Assembly: GCF_030408395.1 (NCBI RefSeq) | Contig: NZ_CP046980.1 | Coordinates: 2,232,001-2,296,000 of the forward strand | Direction: 5' to 3' | Source: Corynebacterium aquatimens | Lineage (GTDB): Bacteria; Actinomycetota; Actinomycetes; Mycobacteriales; Mycobacteriaceae | DNA length: 64,000 bases | Part shown: positions 53,869 to 64,000 of the stretch, piece by piece | Numbering within the stretch: the first letter of the stretch is position 1 | Layout of the letters: the number at the start of each line of letters is the position of its first letter | Made by a program: the position numbers and the translations under genes | The notes under the pieces: model-generated | Database searches by the model: none | What the model saw: the letters and a program-made list of their open reading frames with translations, nothing else | What the model was told of the DNA's origin: nothing

Positions 53869-54555
53869 CTAGGCCGGGTCGGCGATGATGACCATCGCGT
53901 TGCGGATCAGCTTCCCGCCGAGGCTGTAGCCCTTCCGCAGGACGGTGCCGATCACTTTCTCGTCGCCGCTGGACAGGTCCTGCACGGCCTCGTGGATCTC
54001 GGGATCAAACGTCTCGCCCTCAGCGCCAAAGGCGGTGAGCTTTTGACCTTCGAGCACGTTGTGCAGCTTGTCGGAGAAAGCCTTTAGCGGGCCTTCTCCC
54101 AAGTCGCCGTGCTGTTTGGCCAGCTCCAGATCGTCAAGGAGTGGGAGGAGCTTGTCCGCGAACTTCGCCTTAGCCAGGTCCGCGATCTCGGCGCGTTCGC
54201 GCTCGGTACGGCGGCGGTAGTTAGCGTATTCCGCGGTGATGCGCTGCAGGTCCTCGGTTCGTTCGGCGAGCTGAAGCTCAATGTCGCTGACTGCACCGTC
54301 GCCGTCGGCATCGGGGTCGACGCGGTTGGGGTTCTCCGGGTCCGCGCCGGCCTCAATGTCGCTTAATGCTTCGGAGATTTCAGCGTCCAAGGCTTCGTCG
54401 TCAAGCGGGTCGGCGAGGGGATCAGCGTCTTCAGCTTCGGTCGCGGCTGCGTCGGCCGCCTCGTCGGCAAGCGACTCGGCCTTGTCCGGGCTGATGAACT
54501 CCTCGTCGGTGTTCTCCGGCGCCCCTGGGTCCTCGGGCATCTGGTTGTTCGCCAT
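53869..54555 (-). CDS. grpE: GrpE nucleotide-exchange factor (228 aa)
   Basis: ATG at 54555, 28 bases after the dnaK stop. A long acidic, disordered N-terminus (~1-90, [20 protein letters not shown]) is usual in actinobacterial GrpE. A coiled coil follows (~92-135, [20 protein letters not shown]), then the helical bundle and the C-terminal beta domain (~180-228, [39 protein letters not shown]). It releases ADP from DnaK and may act as a thermosensor. Second gene of the operon. Confidence 0.96.
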   Translation of the reverse strand: MANNQMPEDPGAPENTDEEFISPDKAESLADEAADAAATEAEDADPLADPLDDEALDAEISEALSDIEAGADPENPNRVDPDADGDGAVSDIELQLAERTEDLQRITAEYANYRRRTERERAEIADLAKAKFADKLLPLLDDLELAKQHGDLGEGPLKAFSDKLHNVLEGQKLTAFGAEGETFDPEIHEAVQDLSSGDEKVIGTVLRKGYSLGGKLIRNAMVIIADPA

Positions 54556-54583
54556 GATTGACTCCTTTGTCTAGGGGGTCGGC

Positions 54584-56428
<1,845 letters not shown>

Positions 56429-56538
56429 TATGTAAAGTCCTCCTGTTTTCATCGGCGCCACTCACGCGCCTGATCATTGGTTTGTTTGTTAGCCCCGGCC
56501 AGCCACCCGGCCGGTCAGTTCTATTAAAGAGTTGATTC

Positions 56539-56567
56539 TGTTTACGAGTTGATCGCCATAGGCTCAA
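56539..56567 (-). promoter_or_regulatory. Possible dnaK promoter
   Basis: On the minus strand TTGAGC, a 17-base spacer and TAAACA. An AGTTGA...TCAACT inverted repeat (56547-56569) spans the spacer and -35 box, a plausible repressor site. Assigned from sequence only. Confidence 0.45.
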
Positions 56568-56613
56568 CTTCTGGCAGCCACTGTACCACCGGCGCGGAAC
56601 ACCTAGCTTCAGG

Positions 56614-56634
56614 GTTGAGCTTGACTCACTCAAT
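56614..56634. promoter_or_regulatory. HAIR-like HspR operator
   Basis: GTTGAGC-N7-ACTCAAT resembles the HspR consensus CTTGAGT-N7-ACTCAAG with 11 of 14 arm positions matching and the correct 7-base spacer. It lies upstream of dnaK, and HspR is encoded in the operon. Confidence 0.75.
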
Positions 56635-56753
56635 CCTTACAACTCCCCTCCCCTCAAAGTTGTTCCCGACCCGCTCAACTTTTTCGGAAAAACTTTTCCG
56701 GCCCCCTCAAAAAACCGGAACCCTGCCCAAAATCGCCACAAGCCTGACGACCC

Positions 56754-56864
56754 TGACGATCCTGACACCCCAACAGCGGCACTTGCCGCGGCAACCCCAA
56801 AACCGCAGGTCAAAAACCTGCAACATTCCTTATAGGTCGGTGTGGTGTCAGAATCGTCAGGATG
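56754..56864. repeat. Dispersed ~110-bp inverted-repeat element, copy 2
   Basis: Outer arms TGACGATCCTGACACC (56754-56769) and GGTGTCAGAATCGTCA (56844-56859) pair with one mismatch; inside are the hairpin GCAGGT-caaaa-ACCTGC (56805-56821) and CTTATAGGTCGG. Spacing of blocks equals copy 1 at 9431-9541. It ends 14 bases past the stop of the neighbouring minus-strand gene and could act as its terminator. Confidence 0.75.
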
Positions 56865-56877
56865 CCAGGCAAAGCGG

Positions 56878-57690
56878 CTAGCGAATCACGCCAACCTGGC
56901 GCCAGAACTGCGTCAGGCGATCATTAACAACGGGGCCGAGCGCGAAACCGATCAGGCCCAGCAGGGCGAGGCCGCCTAGGATTCCGCCAACGATAAGGCC
57001 GATTGCCTCGCTGGTTTTCAGGCTCGAACCTTCCTTGACCGTGCCACCGCTGGTTTCACGATTCTCGCAGGCAGTAAGCGCTTTTTCGTACGAGGAAATC
57101 GTCGGTTGGATTCGAGCACCGACCCGCTCGAAGGCTTGACCTGCGAGTTTCGGAACGTCACCGATCTCAAGGCTGCCGCGAATTAGTGCCCACAATCCCG
57201 GGGCGACCAACCCACCCGTGTTGACCGCGCCTGCCCCTTTCATTTTCTTTGCCTCACTAGGCGTCAACTTATAAGTGGTGGTAGTCATCACCGGCTGACG
57301 CGATTGCGCGAGGTACTTGCCGGCCATCAAGTAGGTGCCAGAGTCTGGGCCCAGGAACAGGGCCGTCTGAGCATTTGACACTGTCGGGTTCCCGACCTGC
57401 AATTTCGTGGGATTCTCGTTTGGATTCGCCTTAGCCCAGTCGAGCCAGACGCTGGCGTTCTTGCGATCCGCGATCTTGTCGGCCGTAATGGTCGCCATTT
57501 CTTCAAATAGAATGCGGTACGCGTCGTTAACTGTCTGCTGCTCTTCCTGGGTGAAGGTTAAGGTGCATGTGCCCTCGTTACCGTCGGACTCGTCGTATTT
57601 GTTTTCCCAGGCCTGCGCCGGGGCGGTGAATGCGCCGGTGGTCACTGTCGCGGCTACGGCAACGGCGGTGATGCGAGTGCGAAAATTCAT
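56878..57690 (-). CDS. Secreted protein with C-terminal membrane helix, function unknown (270 aa)
   Basis: ATG at 57690 (GAGAGG upstream) starts a signal peptide (MNFRTRITAVAVAATVTTGA..., cleavage after AQA, ~26); the longer frame to 57783 has none. The mature part (~27-215) is a mostly helical domain I do not recognise, with one cysteine near the N-terminus (GTCTLTF) and one near residue 209 (ALTACEN), possibly disulfide-bonded. A GSSLKTSE linker precedes one membrane helix (~230-250, IGLIVGGILGGLALLGLIGF) and a tail ending FWRQVGVIR. The GSS linker, helix and tail resemble the single-helix endings of the surface genes, so I place it in the same family of envelope proteins, though it has no Ig or Rib repeats. 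Confidence 0.8.
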   Translation of the reverse strand: MNFRTRITAVAVAATVTTGAFTAPAQAWENKYDESDGNEGTCTLTFTQEEQQTVNDAYRILFEEMATITADKIADRKNASVWLDWAKANPNENPTKLQVGNPTVSNAQTALFLGPDSGTYLMAGKYLAQSRQPVMTTTTYKLTPSEAKKMKGAGAVNTGGLVAPGLWALIRGSLEIGDVPKLAGQAFERVGARIQPTISSYEKALTACENRETSGGTVKEGSSLKTSEAIGLIVGGILGGLALLGLIGFALGPVVNDRLTQFWRQVGVIR

Positions 57691-57909
57691 GATCAACCTC
57701 TCCTCAAAAATTCGACGAAGGCCCCCACGAACACTGGTAATCGACCACTGTTCATCAAGTGCCACCGCCGGATGGACCAGCAACCTGTTAGTTTCATAAC
57801 ACTTACAACTACATAGGAATATTACCCCGAAACTGACAATTAAGTGTGTTTATTCACAGAATTCTCTTTGATGCGGCAATGTCGTCGGACTATGGCAAGA
57901 TAAGCGGGC

Positions 57910-59382
57910 GTGACTGAAAAGAATGCGGAGCGAGACTTCGCGGTAAACGTGCTGGAATCCATCGAAGACACGGAGGACAACCAGCGCCCCACGCCGGCCG
58001 ACGCGGCCGCCGATATTAATTCCAAAGAGCAGGTCGACCGCGGCCAGGTTATTGCACACGACGGCAAGACTATGGCGGCGTGGGCGCTGCGCTTCATCGT
58101 TGTGGTCATCGCTACGGTGTTCCTCTTCCGCGTGCTGGCGTACGTGTGGTCGGGCGTGCTGCCGATCCTGCTGGCACTGATCTTCTGTACCGTCCTGTGG
58201 CCACCTGTTCGTTGGCTGCGCAACCACAAAGTCCCCGCGGCGCTGGCCGTGTTCATAGTTCTGCTGGGCTTCTTCGGTGCGATCTTCGGGCTGTTTGCCG
58301 CGATGGCACCGATGATCAAGACCCAGTCGGTGGAGCTCTACCAGCAGTCGCAAGAGGGCATCGCGCGGATCCTTGATTGGTTGGAAAACTCCTCGCCGTT
58401 CGAGATCTCCACGGATCAAATTCGCCAGTCCGTGGATCAAGCAACGAGCTACATCCAAAGCCAGGCATCCAACATCGCCTCCGGTGTGGTGTCGGGTATC
58501 GGCGTGGCAACGTCCATTGGTACGACGCTGGTCCTCATGCTGGTCTTAAGCTTCTTTTTCCTCAAAGACGGCGATCGCTTCCTGCCGTGGCTACGCAAGT
58601 ACACCGGCGTTCGCGCGGGCTGGCACCTCACTGAGGTGCTCATGCGTTCGTGGAACACGCTCGCCGGATTCATTCGTACGCAAGCCATCGTTTCGCTTGT
58701 CGACGCAGTGTTCATCGGCGCCGGCCTCCTCATCCTGGGTGTTCCTTTGGCGCCGGTGCTGGCCGTGATCACCTTCTTCGGTGGGTTCATCCCGATCATC
58801 GGTGCCTTCGTTGCCGGCGCATTGGCCGTGGTCATCGCGCTGGTGTCCAAGGGCCTGACCACCGCCCTGCTGGCGTTGGGCCTGGTGATTCTGGTGCAGC
58901 AGATCGAGGGCAACGTGCTGCAGCCGGTGCTGCAGTCGAAGTCCATGGGTCTGCACGCCGCGATTGTGCTGCTCTCCGTCGCTGTCGGTGGCGGCCTCTT
59001 CGGCATCCTGGGCGCCTTCCTGGCCGTTCCGGTCGCCGCGGTCGCTGCCGTGTGGCTGCGCTACTGGGCCGAAATGGTCTCCCTGCGTACCGGCGAAATC
59101 ACCGCCGACGACATCCAAATCGCCACGCAGCAAAGCCAAACGTTAGACAGCCGCGAAGACTTCCTTGCCGTCCGCGACCGCATGCGCTCGCTCGGCCACC
59201 GCAAGGGCCAAACGCAGATCGACGAAGAAAACGGCAAGCGCGGCTCCACCAAACTCGGCTCCACGAAGGCTCCGCTGACGCCGCGTACCACCGAAGGTGC
59301 GCCTCCCGCACCCGGCGCCGCTGATGAGGGGCACGGGCCTAAGGACCCGGCCCCGAAGGACAGCGACCACGAGAAGGTCTAG
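57910..59382 (+). CDS. AI-2E/PerM-family (UPF0118) membrane transporter (490 aa)
   Basis: GTG at 57910 is the likely start; a later ATG at 58072 would remove only the polar N-terminus. About eight membrane helices lie between ~57 and ~400: a pair near 57-98, one near 110-135, then, after a soluble loop (~140-195), helices within SGVVSGIGVATSIGTTLVLM, FIGAGLLILGVPLAPVLAVI, GGFIPIIGAFVAGALAVVIA and AIVLLSVAVGGGLFGILGAF. The GGFIPIIG loop is typical of this family. C-terminal ~90 residues are polar. Family members include the AI-2 exporter TqsA and Na+/H+ antiporters, so the substrate cannot be assigned. Confidence 0.88.
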   Translation: MTEKNAERDFAVNVLESIEDTEDNQRPTPADAAADINSKEQVDRGQVIAHDGKTMAAWALRFIVVVIATVFLFRVLAYVWSGVLPILLALIFCTVLWPPVRWLRNHKVPAALAVFIVLLGFFGAIFGLFAAMAPMIKTQSVELYQQSQEGIARILDWLENSSPFEISTDQIRQSVDQATSYIQSQASNIASGVVSGIGVATSIGTTLVLMLVLSFFFLKDGDRFLPWLRKYTGVRAGWHLTEVLMRSWNTLAGFIRTQAIVSLVDAVFIGAGLLILGVPLAPVLAVITFFGGFIPIIGAFVAGALAVVIALVSKGLTTALLALGLVILVQQIEGNVLQPVLQSKSMGLHAAIVLLSVAVGGGLFGILGAFLAVPVAAVAAVWLRYWAEMVSLRTGEITADDIQIATQQSQTLDSREDFLAVRDRMRSLGHRKGQTQIDEENGKRGSTKLGSTKAPLTPRTTEGAPPAPGAADEGHGPKDPAPKDSDHEKV

Positions 59383-59383
59383 C

Positions 59384-59531
59384 GCTGGCGGGCCGGCGAC
59401 AGGCGCCGGCCCTGCGGGAGGCGGCAGCGGGCCGGCGAGAGGCGGCAGGCGGCAGCGGGCCGGCGACAGGCGCCGGCCCTACGAGAGGCGACAGGCGGCA
59501 GCGGGCCGGCGACAGGCGGCAGCGGGGCGGC
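59384..59531. repeat. GC-rich near-tandem repeats
   Basis: Four copies of GCGGGCCGGCGACAGGCG-like units (first at 59388) with internal GGGCCGGC/GCCGGCCC pairing. They lie just after the 59382 stop and may act as a transcription stop for it. Confidence 0.7.
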
Positions 59532-59553
59532 AGTTTCGCGTACGGTGGTGCGC

Positions 59554-60078
59554 ATGAGCACACTAACTGATAAAACAATTGCAATTTTGGCCACCGACGG
59601 GTTCGAGGACTCGGAGCTGACTAGCCCCAGGGAGGCAGCTGAATCGGCAGGCGCCGCCGCCGTGGTTATCTCCACCAAGCCCGGCTCGATCGAGGGCAAG
59701 AAGGGCACGACGGTTGACGTCGACCTGACATCGGCGGAGGCCTCCGCAGCTGATTATGACGCGCTGATCCTGCCCGGCGGCACGTCCAACGCCGACCACA
59801 TCCGCACCGATGAGAACGCCGTGAAGTTCGTCAAGGAACTCGTCGGCGCTGGCAAGCCCGTTGCGGTGATCTGCCACGGCGGCTGGATCCTCACGGACGC
59901 GGACGTTCTCAAGGGGGTCACCATCACGTCCTACCCATCGCTCAAGACGGATCTGGCCAATGCGGGGGCGACCTGGGTGGATGAAGAGGTTGTCGTCGAT
60001 AAGCGAATTGTGTCCTCGCGCACGCCGGATGACTTGGAGGCCTTCAACGCGAAGCTCGTTGAGGAATTCTCTAAATAA
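59554..60078 (+). CDS. DJ-1/PfpI-family protein (174 aa)
   Basis: ATG at 59554 is preferred to the GTG at 59545 because it starts the conserved fold (MSTLTDKTIAILATDGFEDS). It is a single-domain type-1 glutamine-amidotransferase-like protein: E18 in DGFEDSE, ALILPGGTSNAD, and the nucleophile C107-H108 in VAVICHGGW. Family members include PfpI-type proteases and glyoxalase/deglycase-like stress proteins, so the exact reaction is open. The gene ends with GTTGAGGAATTCTCTAAATAA. It sits next to two chaperone loci, consistent with a stress role. Confidence 0.9.
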   Translation: MSTLTDKTIAILATDGFEDSELTSPREAAESAGAAAVVISTKPGSIEGKKGTTVDVDLTSAEASAADYDALILPGGTSNADHIRTDENAVKFVKELVGAGKPVAVICHGGWILTDADVLKGVTITSYPSLKTDLANAGATWVDEEVVVDKRIVSSRTPDDLEAFNAKLVEEFSK

Positions 60079-60085
60079 AATCCCC

Positions 60086-60107
60086 CCGCAACGTATAATC
60101 CTTGCGG
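60086..60107 (+). promoter_or_regulatory. TATAAT -10 box inside a palindrome
   Basis: A perfect TATAAT (60094-60099) lies between CCGCAA (60086-60091) and TTGCGG (60102-60107), upstream of the 60148 gene. No good -35 box is apparent. A repressor or hairpin at the promoter is possible. Confidence 0.45.
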
Positions 60108-60147
60108 AAACTATCCGTGCTGGAAAAGGGGCTGGAAAAGGGGACCG

Positions 60148-62103
60148 ATGACCACTGCTGAACCGCTTGATCGAGTCCGGCTGAACAAGTATCTTCGCGG
60201 GAGCGACTACCCGTCCGCGTGGTCTGAAATGGCAGATACGCTTGAGGCCCGCGGCGATTCCGCGACGCGCGAGACGGCGATTCCGCGCCTGGCCGGTCTG
60301 GGCATCGCGGAGTTGCTTCAGCTCGACACCCTCGACGACCCCAATGCGCAGCTGAGCGAGCGCGCCACGCAGGTCATGTCCAGCATCGACAGCGCACGCA
60401 CCAGCGCGAAAAATCAGAAGGACCGCGAGTCCGCGAGCGCGATCGCGAAGGGCTTGGACGCTTTACGACGATTGGATGCAAGCTGGTCCCTGTCGTCCGT
60501 TGACTTGGTAGGAATCGCCGTCGCGGCGGAGCAAGAGCAGTACGAAAAAGAGCTCTCCAAGCTTGCCGACGACCTGAAGGCGCGCACATCCCACAACTTC
60601 GTCTTCGCGGACGAAGCGGCGAAAATGCGTGAGCGCCGTGCGATCCCCGATTCGATGCAGTCCGCGCTGGTCGACGCACTGCACGCGAAGGGCATCACCG
60701 TCATCGACGAAGTGCCCGCACCCACGACGCGCAGCATCGACAGCGCGTTTCCCAAGGGCATCATGGAGATGGTCAAGCCCGCCGAATTAAACGACGGGAA
60801 AAAGTTCTCCATCTTCGGCGTCTGCCTCGATGGCGGGTCGCCGGTGACCCTGGCTGAGCTAGATTCCGCGATCTCCTACTTCACGCAATTCCCCGATCAG
60901 GCGAACCGCAAGCTGGTCGCGTCCAAGGTGCGTTCCCAGTTCAAGGAAGACGATGACCTGCGCAAAGCCATCGTCGCGTACTACCTGAAATTCTGGGACG
61001 ATGAGACCGAAGGCGCTGGCTTCACCCCGCAGGCAGTGGGCGAAAAGCTGAAAGGGTTTGGGGTTGTAGACCGGGACGTCGAGAAGCTTATTGGCGTGCG
61101 ATCCGCGCCCGCGCCGACGCCTGCGCAACCCGCGATGAGCCGGGCGGCCGCCGAGCGTTTGGACAAGCAGAACTTCCAGCCCGTGCGCGAGGCCCTGGAT
61201 GCGAACCGGCTGAGCGACGCGAAGAGCAAGCTCGACGCGATGGCCAAGCAGGGCGAGCGCCCGCGATCGAGCTACGGCGTCGACATCGTCGAAGAGGTCA
61301 ACAACCAGCTACGCCGCCTCGAGCGTGACTCCCGCACCATGGACGCGGCCCTGCGCACAGGTGATTCCGCGGGCGCGCACGCGGCACTCGCCCAGATCGA
61401 GGGGTACTGCACCGACTCGCAGCACGTCGGCGAAATGGCGCAGCAGCTGGTTCGCATTGAAGCTGATCCGAACCTGATCAACTTCACCATGTCCCAGAAG
61501 ACCCAGAAGATCGGCAACGAAAGCATGCGCAAGCCGCTCGGGTTCATCCCCGTAGGCATGTCCACGATGGCGTTCCTGCCCGCGTTGCTGATGATTCCCG
61601 CGGTGCTCATTGATAGTTCGCTGGGCGACGGCGATTTCCTCGGGCGAATCATCCTCATGGCGATCATGACGTCCGCGGTCGTGTTTGGTCTTCCGCTGAT
61701 TGAGGACAAACGCTGGCGCTACGCCGGTTTCGCCTTCGTTGCCTTGTTGAGCTTCGGCTCGGGCGTGTTCTCCGTCGCGGCACTCTTCGCGATCTTCTTC
61801 AGCGCCTCCACGATGAAAGACAACTCCGTCCGTGCGCGCGACGCCAAGAAGTGGAACACGCTCATGGAGCAGGTGTACGGCGAGCTCATGAGCACTGGCT
61901 TATCGACGCCCCTCGCCGGCCTTTACGCCAACGGCACCCGCATCATCCCCGAGCGCGCCCCCGCAAAACCGGTGCCCGGCCCCGGCATCTATTACGTGGA
62001 CCGCAACGGCCGCCGCATCGACGGACTGGACGCCAACGATGTCCAGCGCATGAGAGAAAACGGCCAGTTCATCGGCGCCAACTCCTGGGCCAACCAGCTC
62101 TAA
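60148..62103 (+). CDS. Unknown multi-helix membrane protein beside an Hsp70 module (651 aa)
   Basis: ATG at 60148 follows AAAAGGGG. I do not recognise the family. Residues ~1-430 are soluble, mostly helical and charged (e.g. AWSEMADTLEARGDSATRET), with three SxID/AxxR-rich stretches but no repeats. Membrane helices lie at ~470-490 (IPVGMSTMAFLPALLMIPAV), ~500-520 and ~530-560 (YAGFAFVALLSFGSG). A C-terminal loop has YYVDRNGRRIDGLDANDVQR. The protein is next to, and 28 bases before, a GrpE-like gene and then an Hsp70 gene, so it probably works with them at the membrane. Stop at 62101-62103. Confidence 0.7.
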   Translation: MTTAEPLDRVRLNKYLRGSDYPSAWSEMADTLEARGDSATRETAIPRLAGLGIAELLQLDTLDDPNAQLSERATQVMSSIDSARTSAKNQKDRESASAIAKGLDALRRLDASWSLSSVDLVGIAVAAEQEQYEKELSKLADDLKARTSHNFVFADEAAKMRERRAIPDSMQSALVDALHAKGITVIDEVPAPTTRSIDSAFPKGIMEMVKPAELNDGKKFSIFGVCLDGGSPVTLAELDSAISYFTQFPDQANRKLVASKVRSQFKEDDDLRKAIVAYYLKFWDDETEGAGFTPQAVGEKLKGFGVVDRDVEKLIGVRSAPAPTPAQPAMSRAAAERLDKQNFQPVREALDANRLSDAKSKLDAMAKQGERPRSSYGVDIVEEVNNQLRRLERDSRTMDAALRTGDSAGAHAALAQIEGYCTDSQHVGEMAQQLVRIEADPNLINFTMSQKTQKIGNESMRKPLGFIPVGMSTMAFLPALLMIPAVLIDSSLGDGDFLGRIILMAIMTSAVVFGLPLIEDKRWRYAGFAFVALLSFGSGVFSVAALFAIFFSASTMKDNSVRARDAKKWNTLMEQVYGELMSTGLSTPLAGLYANGTRIIPERAPAKPVPGPGIYYVDRNGRRIDGLDANDVQRMRENGQFIGANSWANQL

Positions 62104-62131
62104 CTTCATCCAGCTCTATAAGGAGACCACC

Positions 62132-62935
62132 ATGGGATACTATCGCGACGTCGACCAGGACGCCCCCCGTGGACGCGGCCAAAACCGGAACATCTTGGGC
62201 CGCACGAAGCCTACGGCCGACCCGCAGGCCGGCGACCAGTACGCCGCCGAACCGCAGCAGCCCGACGCCGGTTACGAGGCGGGGGGAAATCCCCGGGTGG
62301 ATGAGGGGGATCGTCGAGAAGCGATGAGCGAAGAGCAACACACGATGTTGGGTGAGATGTTTGACATCGTCTGCGAAATCCACGCGAGCGTGCGCGAGCA
62401 ACCCGCGGCGGCGAGCGACGGCGAGGTGGAAGCGCTGCGTGCGGAAATCGCGCAGCTGAACGAGGAGCTGGAGCGACGCGACCGTGCGATTGAGGCGCTG
62501 GCGGCGGACTACCAGCGGCTTGGCGCAGGGATTGAAGACGCGCGCAAGGACACGATTGCGGCGCTGCTCGCGCCGGCGGCGAAGAACCTCGTGGGGCTGC
62601 TCAAGCACAGCGAAGACGCGCTGCTCCAAGACCTCGAGGCCGTCGACGCAGACAGCTTGCGCCGCCAGATTAGCGGCGAGTACCACTACCTCGTGCAACA
62701 GGCGCGCGACACGCTTGAGGCCCTCGGCTTCGAAGAGGTGGAGGTCAACCCCGGTGACGCGGTCGACGGCAAACAGCACAAGACGCTATCCGTGGTAGCC
62801 ACTGACGATGAATCGTTGCACAACACCGTCAAGGAAGTGCAGGTCAGGGGATTCAAGCACCCCGGGTCGCGGAGTCCGAAACCCGCGTTTCCCGCGCACG
62901 TGGTCGCTTACCGTTACGACAGCGGCACCGCTTAA
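62132..62935 (+). CDS. Divergent GrpE-like protein (267 aa)
   Basis: ATG at 62132 with AAGGAGA nearby. The N-terminal ~80 residues are disordered. A coiled coil follows (~95-135, EVEALRAEIAQLNEELERRD), then a helical bundle (~140-190) and a C-terminal beta segment (~210-260, HKTLSVVATDDESLHNTVKE, VQVRGFKH, PAHVVAYRYD) that resembles the GrpE beta domain (TDDPxLxGTV, RRGYRL). It is distant from the ordinary GrpE at 53869-54555. Placed directly before a second Hsp70 gene, it is probably its dedicated exchange factor (inference). Confidence 0.65.
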   Translation: MGYYRDVDQDAPRGRGQNRNILGRTKPTADPQAGDQYAAEPQQPDAGYEAGGNPRVDEGDRREAMSEEQHTMLGEMFDIVCEIHASVREQPAAASDGEVEALRAEIAQLNEELERRDRAIEALAADYQRLGAGIEDARKDTIAALLAPAAKNLVGLLKHSEDALLQDLEAVDADSLRRQISGEYHYLVQQARDTLEALGFEEVEVNPGDAVDGKQHKTLSVVATDDESLHNTVKEVQVRGFKHPGSRSPKPAFPAHVVAYRYDSGTA

Positions 62936-62998
62936 TGGCATAATTTGCCAAAGCTACACGAGATCTCAACCAACAGCAGTGACAAAGGAACGCGTGAA

Positions 62999-64000
62999 GT
63001 GAAGGTTTACGGCATCGACTTGGGCACCACCTACTCCGCGGTGGCGCAAATCAACGAATTCGGGCAGCCCGAAATCATTGAGAACTTTGAAGGTGATCGC
63101 ACCACCCCATCCGTGGTGCTATTCGATGACGCGACGAACTTCACCGTGGGTAAAGAGGCGAAGAATGAGATCCGCCTCCGCCCGGACGACACCGTCGAGC
63201 TGATCAAGCGCCACATGGGCGACAAGTACCCGGTGAACATCCACGGCGTGACGCACACGCCGGAATCCATTTCCGCGCTGATCCTGAACTACCTCACCGA
63301 CGCGGCGGCGGAGTTCACTGGCGATGATGCCGAGGGCGTTGTCATTACCGTCCCGGCGTACTTCGGCATCGAGGCGCGCACCGCCACGAAGCAGGCCGGC
63401 ACCATCGCGGGGCTGAACGTGCTGGACATCATCACGGAGCCTGTCGCGGCGGCGCTGTCATCTGGGTTGAAGGACGGGGCCAACCAAACCGTTTTAGTTT
63501 ACGACCTGGGCGGCGGCACGTTTGATACCACAATCATGGACATCACGGATGAAGGCATCGAAGTGCTGGCCATCGACGGCGACCGCACCCTCGGCGGCGC
63601 GGACTGGGACAACGAGCTGTTTGACCTGGTCGTTTTCAACTTCGCCATGGAAACCGGGCTGGAGGATGACCCGACCTACGATGACAACTTCGTCCAGAAC
63701 CTCAAGGCCGAGGTGGAGAAGGGCAAGATTACGTTGTCGCGGCGGCCGTCGACACGCATTCCCTGCAACTACCAGAACACGACCCGCGCCAACGTGGAGA
63801 TCACCCGCGACGAGTTCGAGGAGCGCACGAAGCATCTGGTCGACCAGACGCTGCGCGTTGTGGAACGCACCATCGAAACCGCGCGCAAGAAAAAGCCCAA
63901 CCTCACGATTGACAAGTACCTGCTGGTCGGCGGCTCCTCACGCATGCCCATGATCTCCGAGGCGCTCGAGTCCACGTTCGGCTGGGAGCTCACGCCCACA
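62999..64000 (+). CDS. Second Hsp70-family protein, N-terminal part (3' end outside window)
   Basis: GTG at 62999 follows AAAGGA by about 9 bases. 334 codons are visible with no stop. It has the Hsp70 ATPase domain: [74 protein letters not shown]. It differs from the housekeeping DnaK at 54584-56428 in many positions, so it is not a duplicate. Its neighbours upstream are a GrpE-like and a membrane protein. It is probably a specialised chaperone whose client is unknown. Confidence 0.92.
   Translation, partial: MKVYGIDLGTTYSAVAQINEFGQPEIIENFEGDRTTPSVVLFDDATNFTVGKEAKNEIRLRPDDTVELIKRHMGDKYPVNIHGVTHTPESISALILNYLTDAAAEFTGDDAEGVVITVPAYFGIEARTATKQAGTIAGLNVLDIITEPVAAALSSGLKDGANQTVLVYDLGGGTFDTTIMDITDEGIEVLAIDGDRTLGGADWDNELFDLVVFNFAMETGLEDDPTYDDNFVQNLKAEVEKGKITLSRRPSTRIPCNYQNTTRANVEITRDEFEERTKHLVDQTLRVVERTIETARKKKPNLTIDKYLLVGGSSRMPMISEALESTFGWELTPT

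Larger units (their letters stand above)
56429..56877. other. Intergenic region upstream of dnaK
   Basis: 449 bases. It holds a possible dnaK promoter (56539-56567), a HAIR-like HspR site (56614-56634), further GTTGA/TCAAC inverted repeats to about 56690, and a second copy of the dispersed ~110-bp element (56754-56864). No gene is seen. Confidence 0.7.

Overview
The window reads as a high-GC actinobacterium of the mycolic-acid group, most likely a Corynebacterium. The reasons are a dnaK-grpE-dnaJ-hspR heat-shock operon in actinobacterial order, an ISL3-type insertion sequence, and a large set of secreted Ig-like and Rib/YPDG-repeat surface proteins of the kind annotated in corynebacteria. The genus is inferred; no rRNA or other marker gene is present.

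Layout. 1-49,680 is dominated by a surface-protein locus of twelve genes: eight complete genes and one 5'-truncated gene on the + strand (1-1274, 1954-8433, 8465-9286, 9871-14826, 15178-26061, 26607-28997, 30764-31741, 32065-32811, 44557-49680) and three on the - strand (32958-35120, 35345-38752, 39023-42997). A thirteenth, smaller relative lies at 56878-57690. Embedded in or beside the locus are a hicB-like gene broken by one stop codon (1357-1689), a fresh-looking ISL3-family IS with a perfect 8-bp target duplication (29108-30554), and a PD-(D/E)XK-like/AbiEi-type protein (43289-44098). 49.7-52 kb holds a repeat-rich non-coding zone and a Fic AMP-transferase gene flanked by 76-77 bp direct repeats. 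52-56.4 kb is the heat-shock operon. 57.9-60.1 kb carries an AI-2E/PerM-type transporter and a DJ-1/PfpI protein. 60.1-64 kb is a second chaperone module: an unknown membrane protein, a divergent GrpE-like protein and an Hsp70 that runs off the window end.

How the genes work together. The surface proteins look like one exported family built from interchangeable parts. Many share an N-terminal signal peptide with an R-T-A-I-A-G core. Five share a roughly 200-residue N-terminal domain that I do not recognise. The stalks are Ig-like or Rib/YPDG repeats, often followed by Thr/Ser/Pro-rich segments. Nine share a two-helix membrane module with a QKQLGI(F/Y)NPQ(L/I)A connector; four end instead in one helix plus a short tail ending in (I/V)G(I/V). 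No LPXTG motif and no sortase gene is seen, so this module is the best candidate for a non-sortase anchoring system. Four of the genes share an upstream element containing an 11-bp-spaced direct repeat of TGAAC at a fixed distance from a CTGGT box, which suggests control by one OmpR/PhoP-type regulator. No tRNA, rRNA or CRISPR array was seen.
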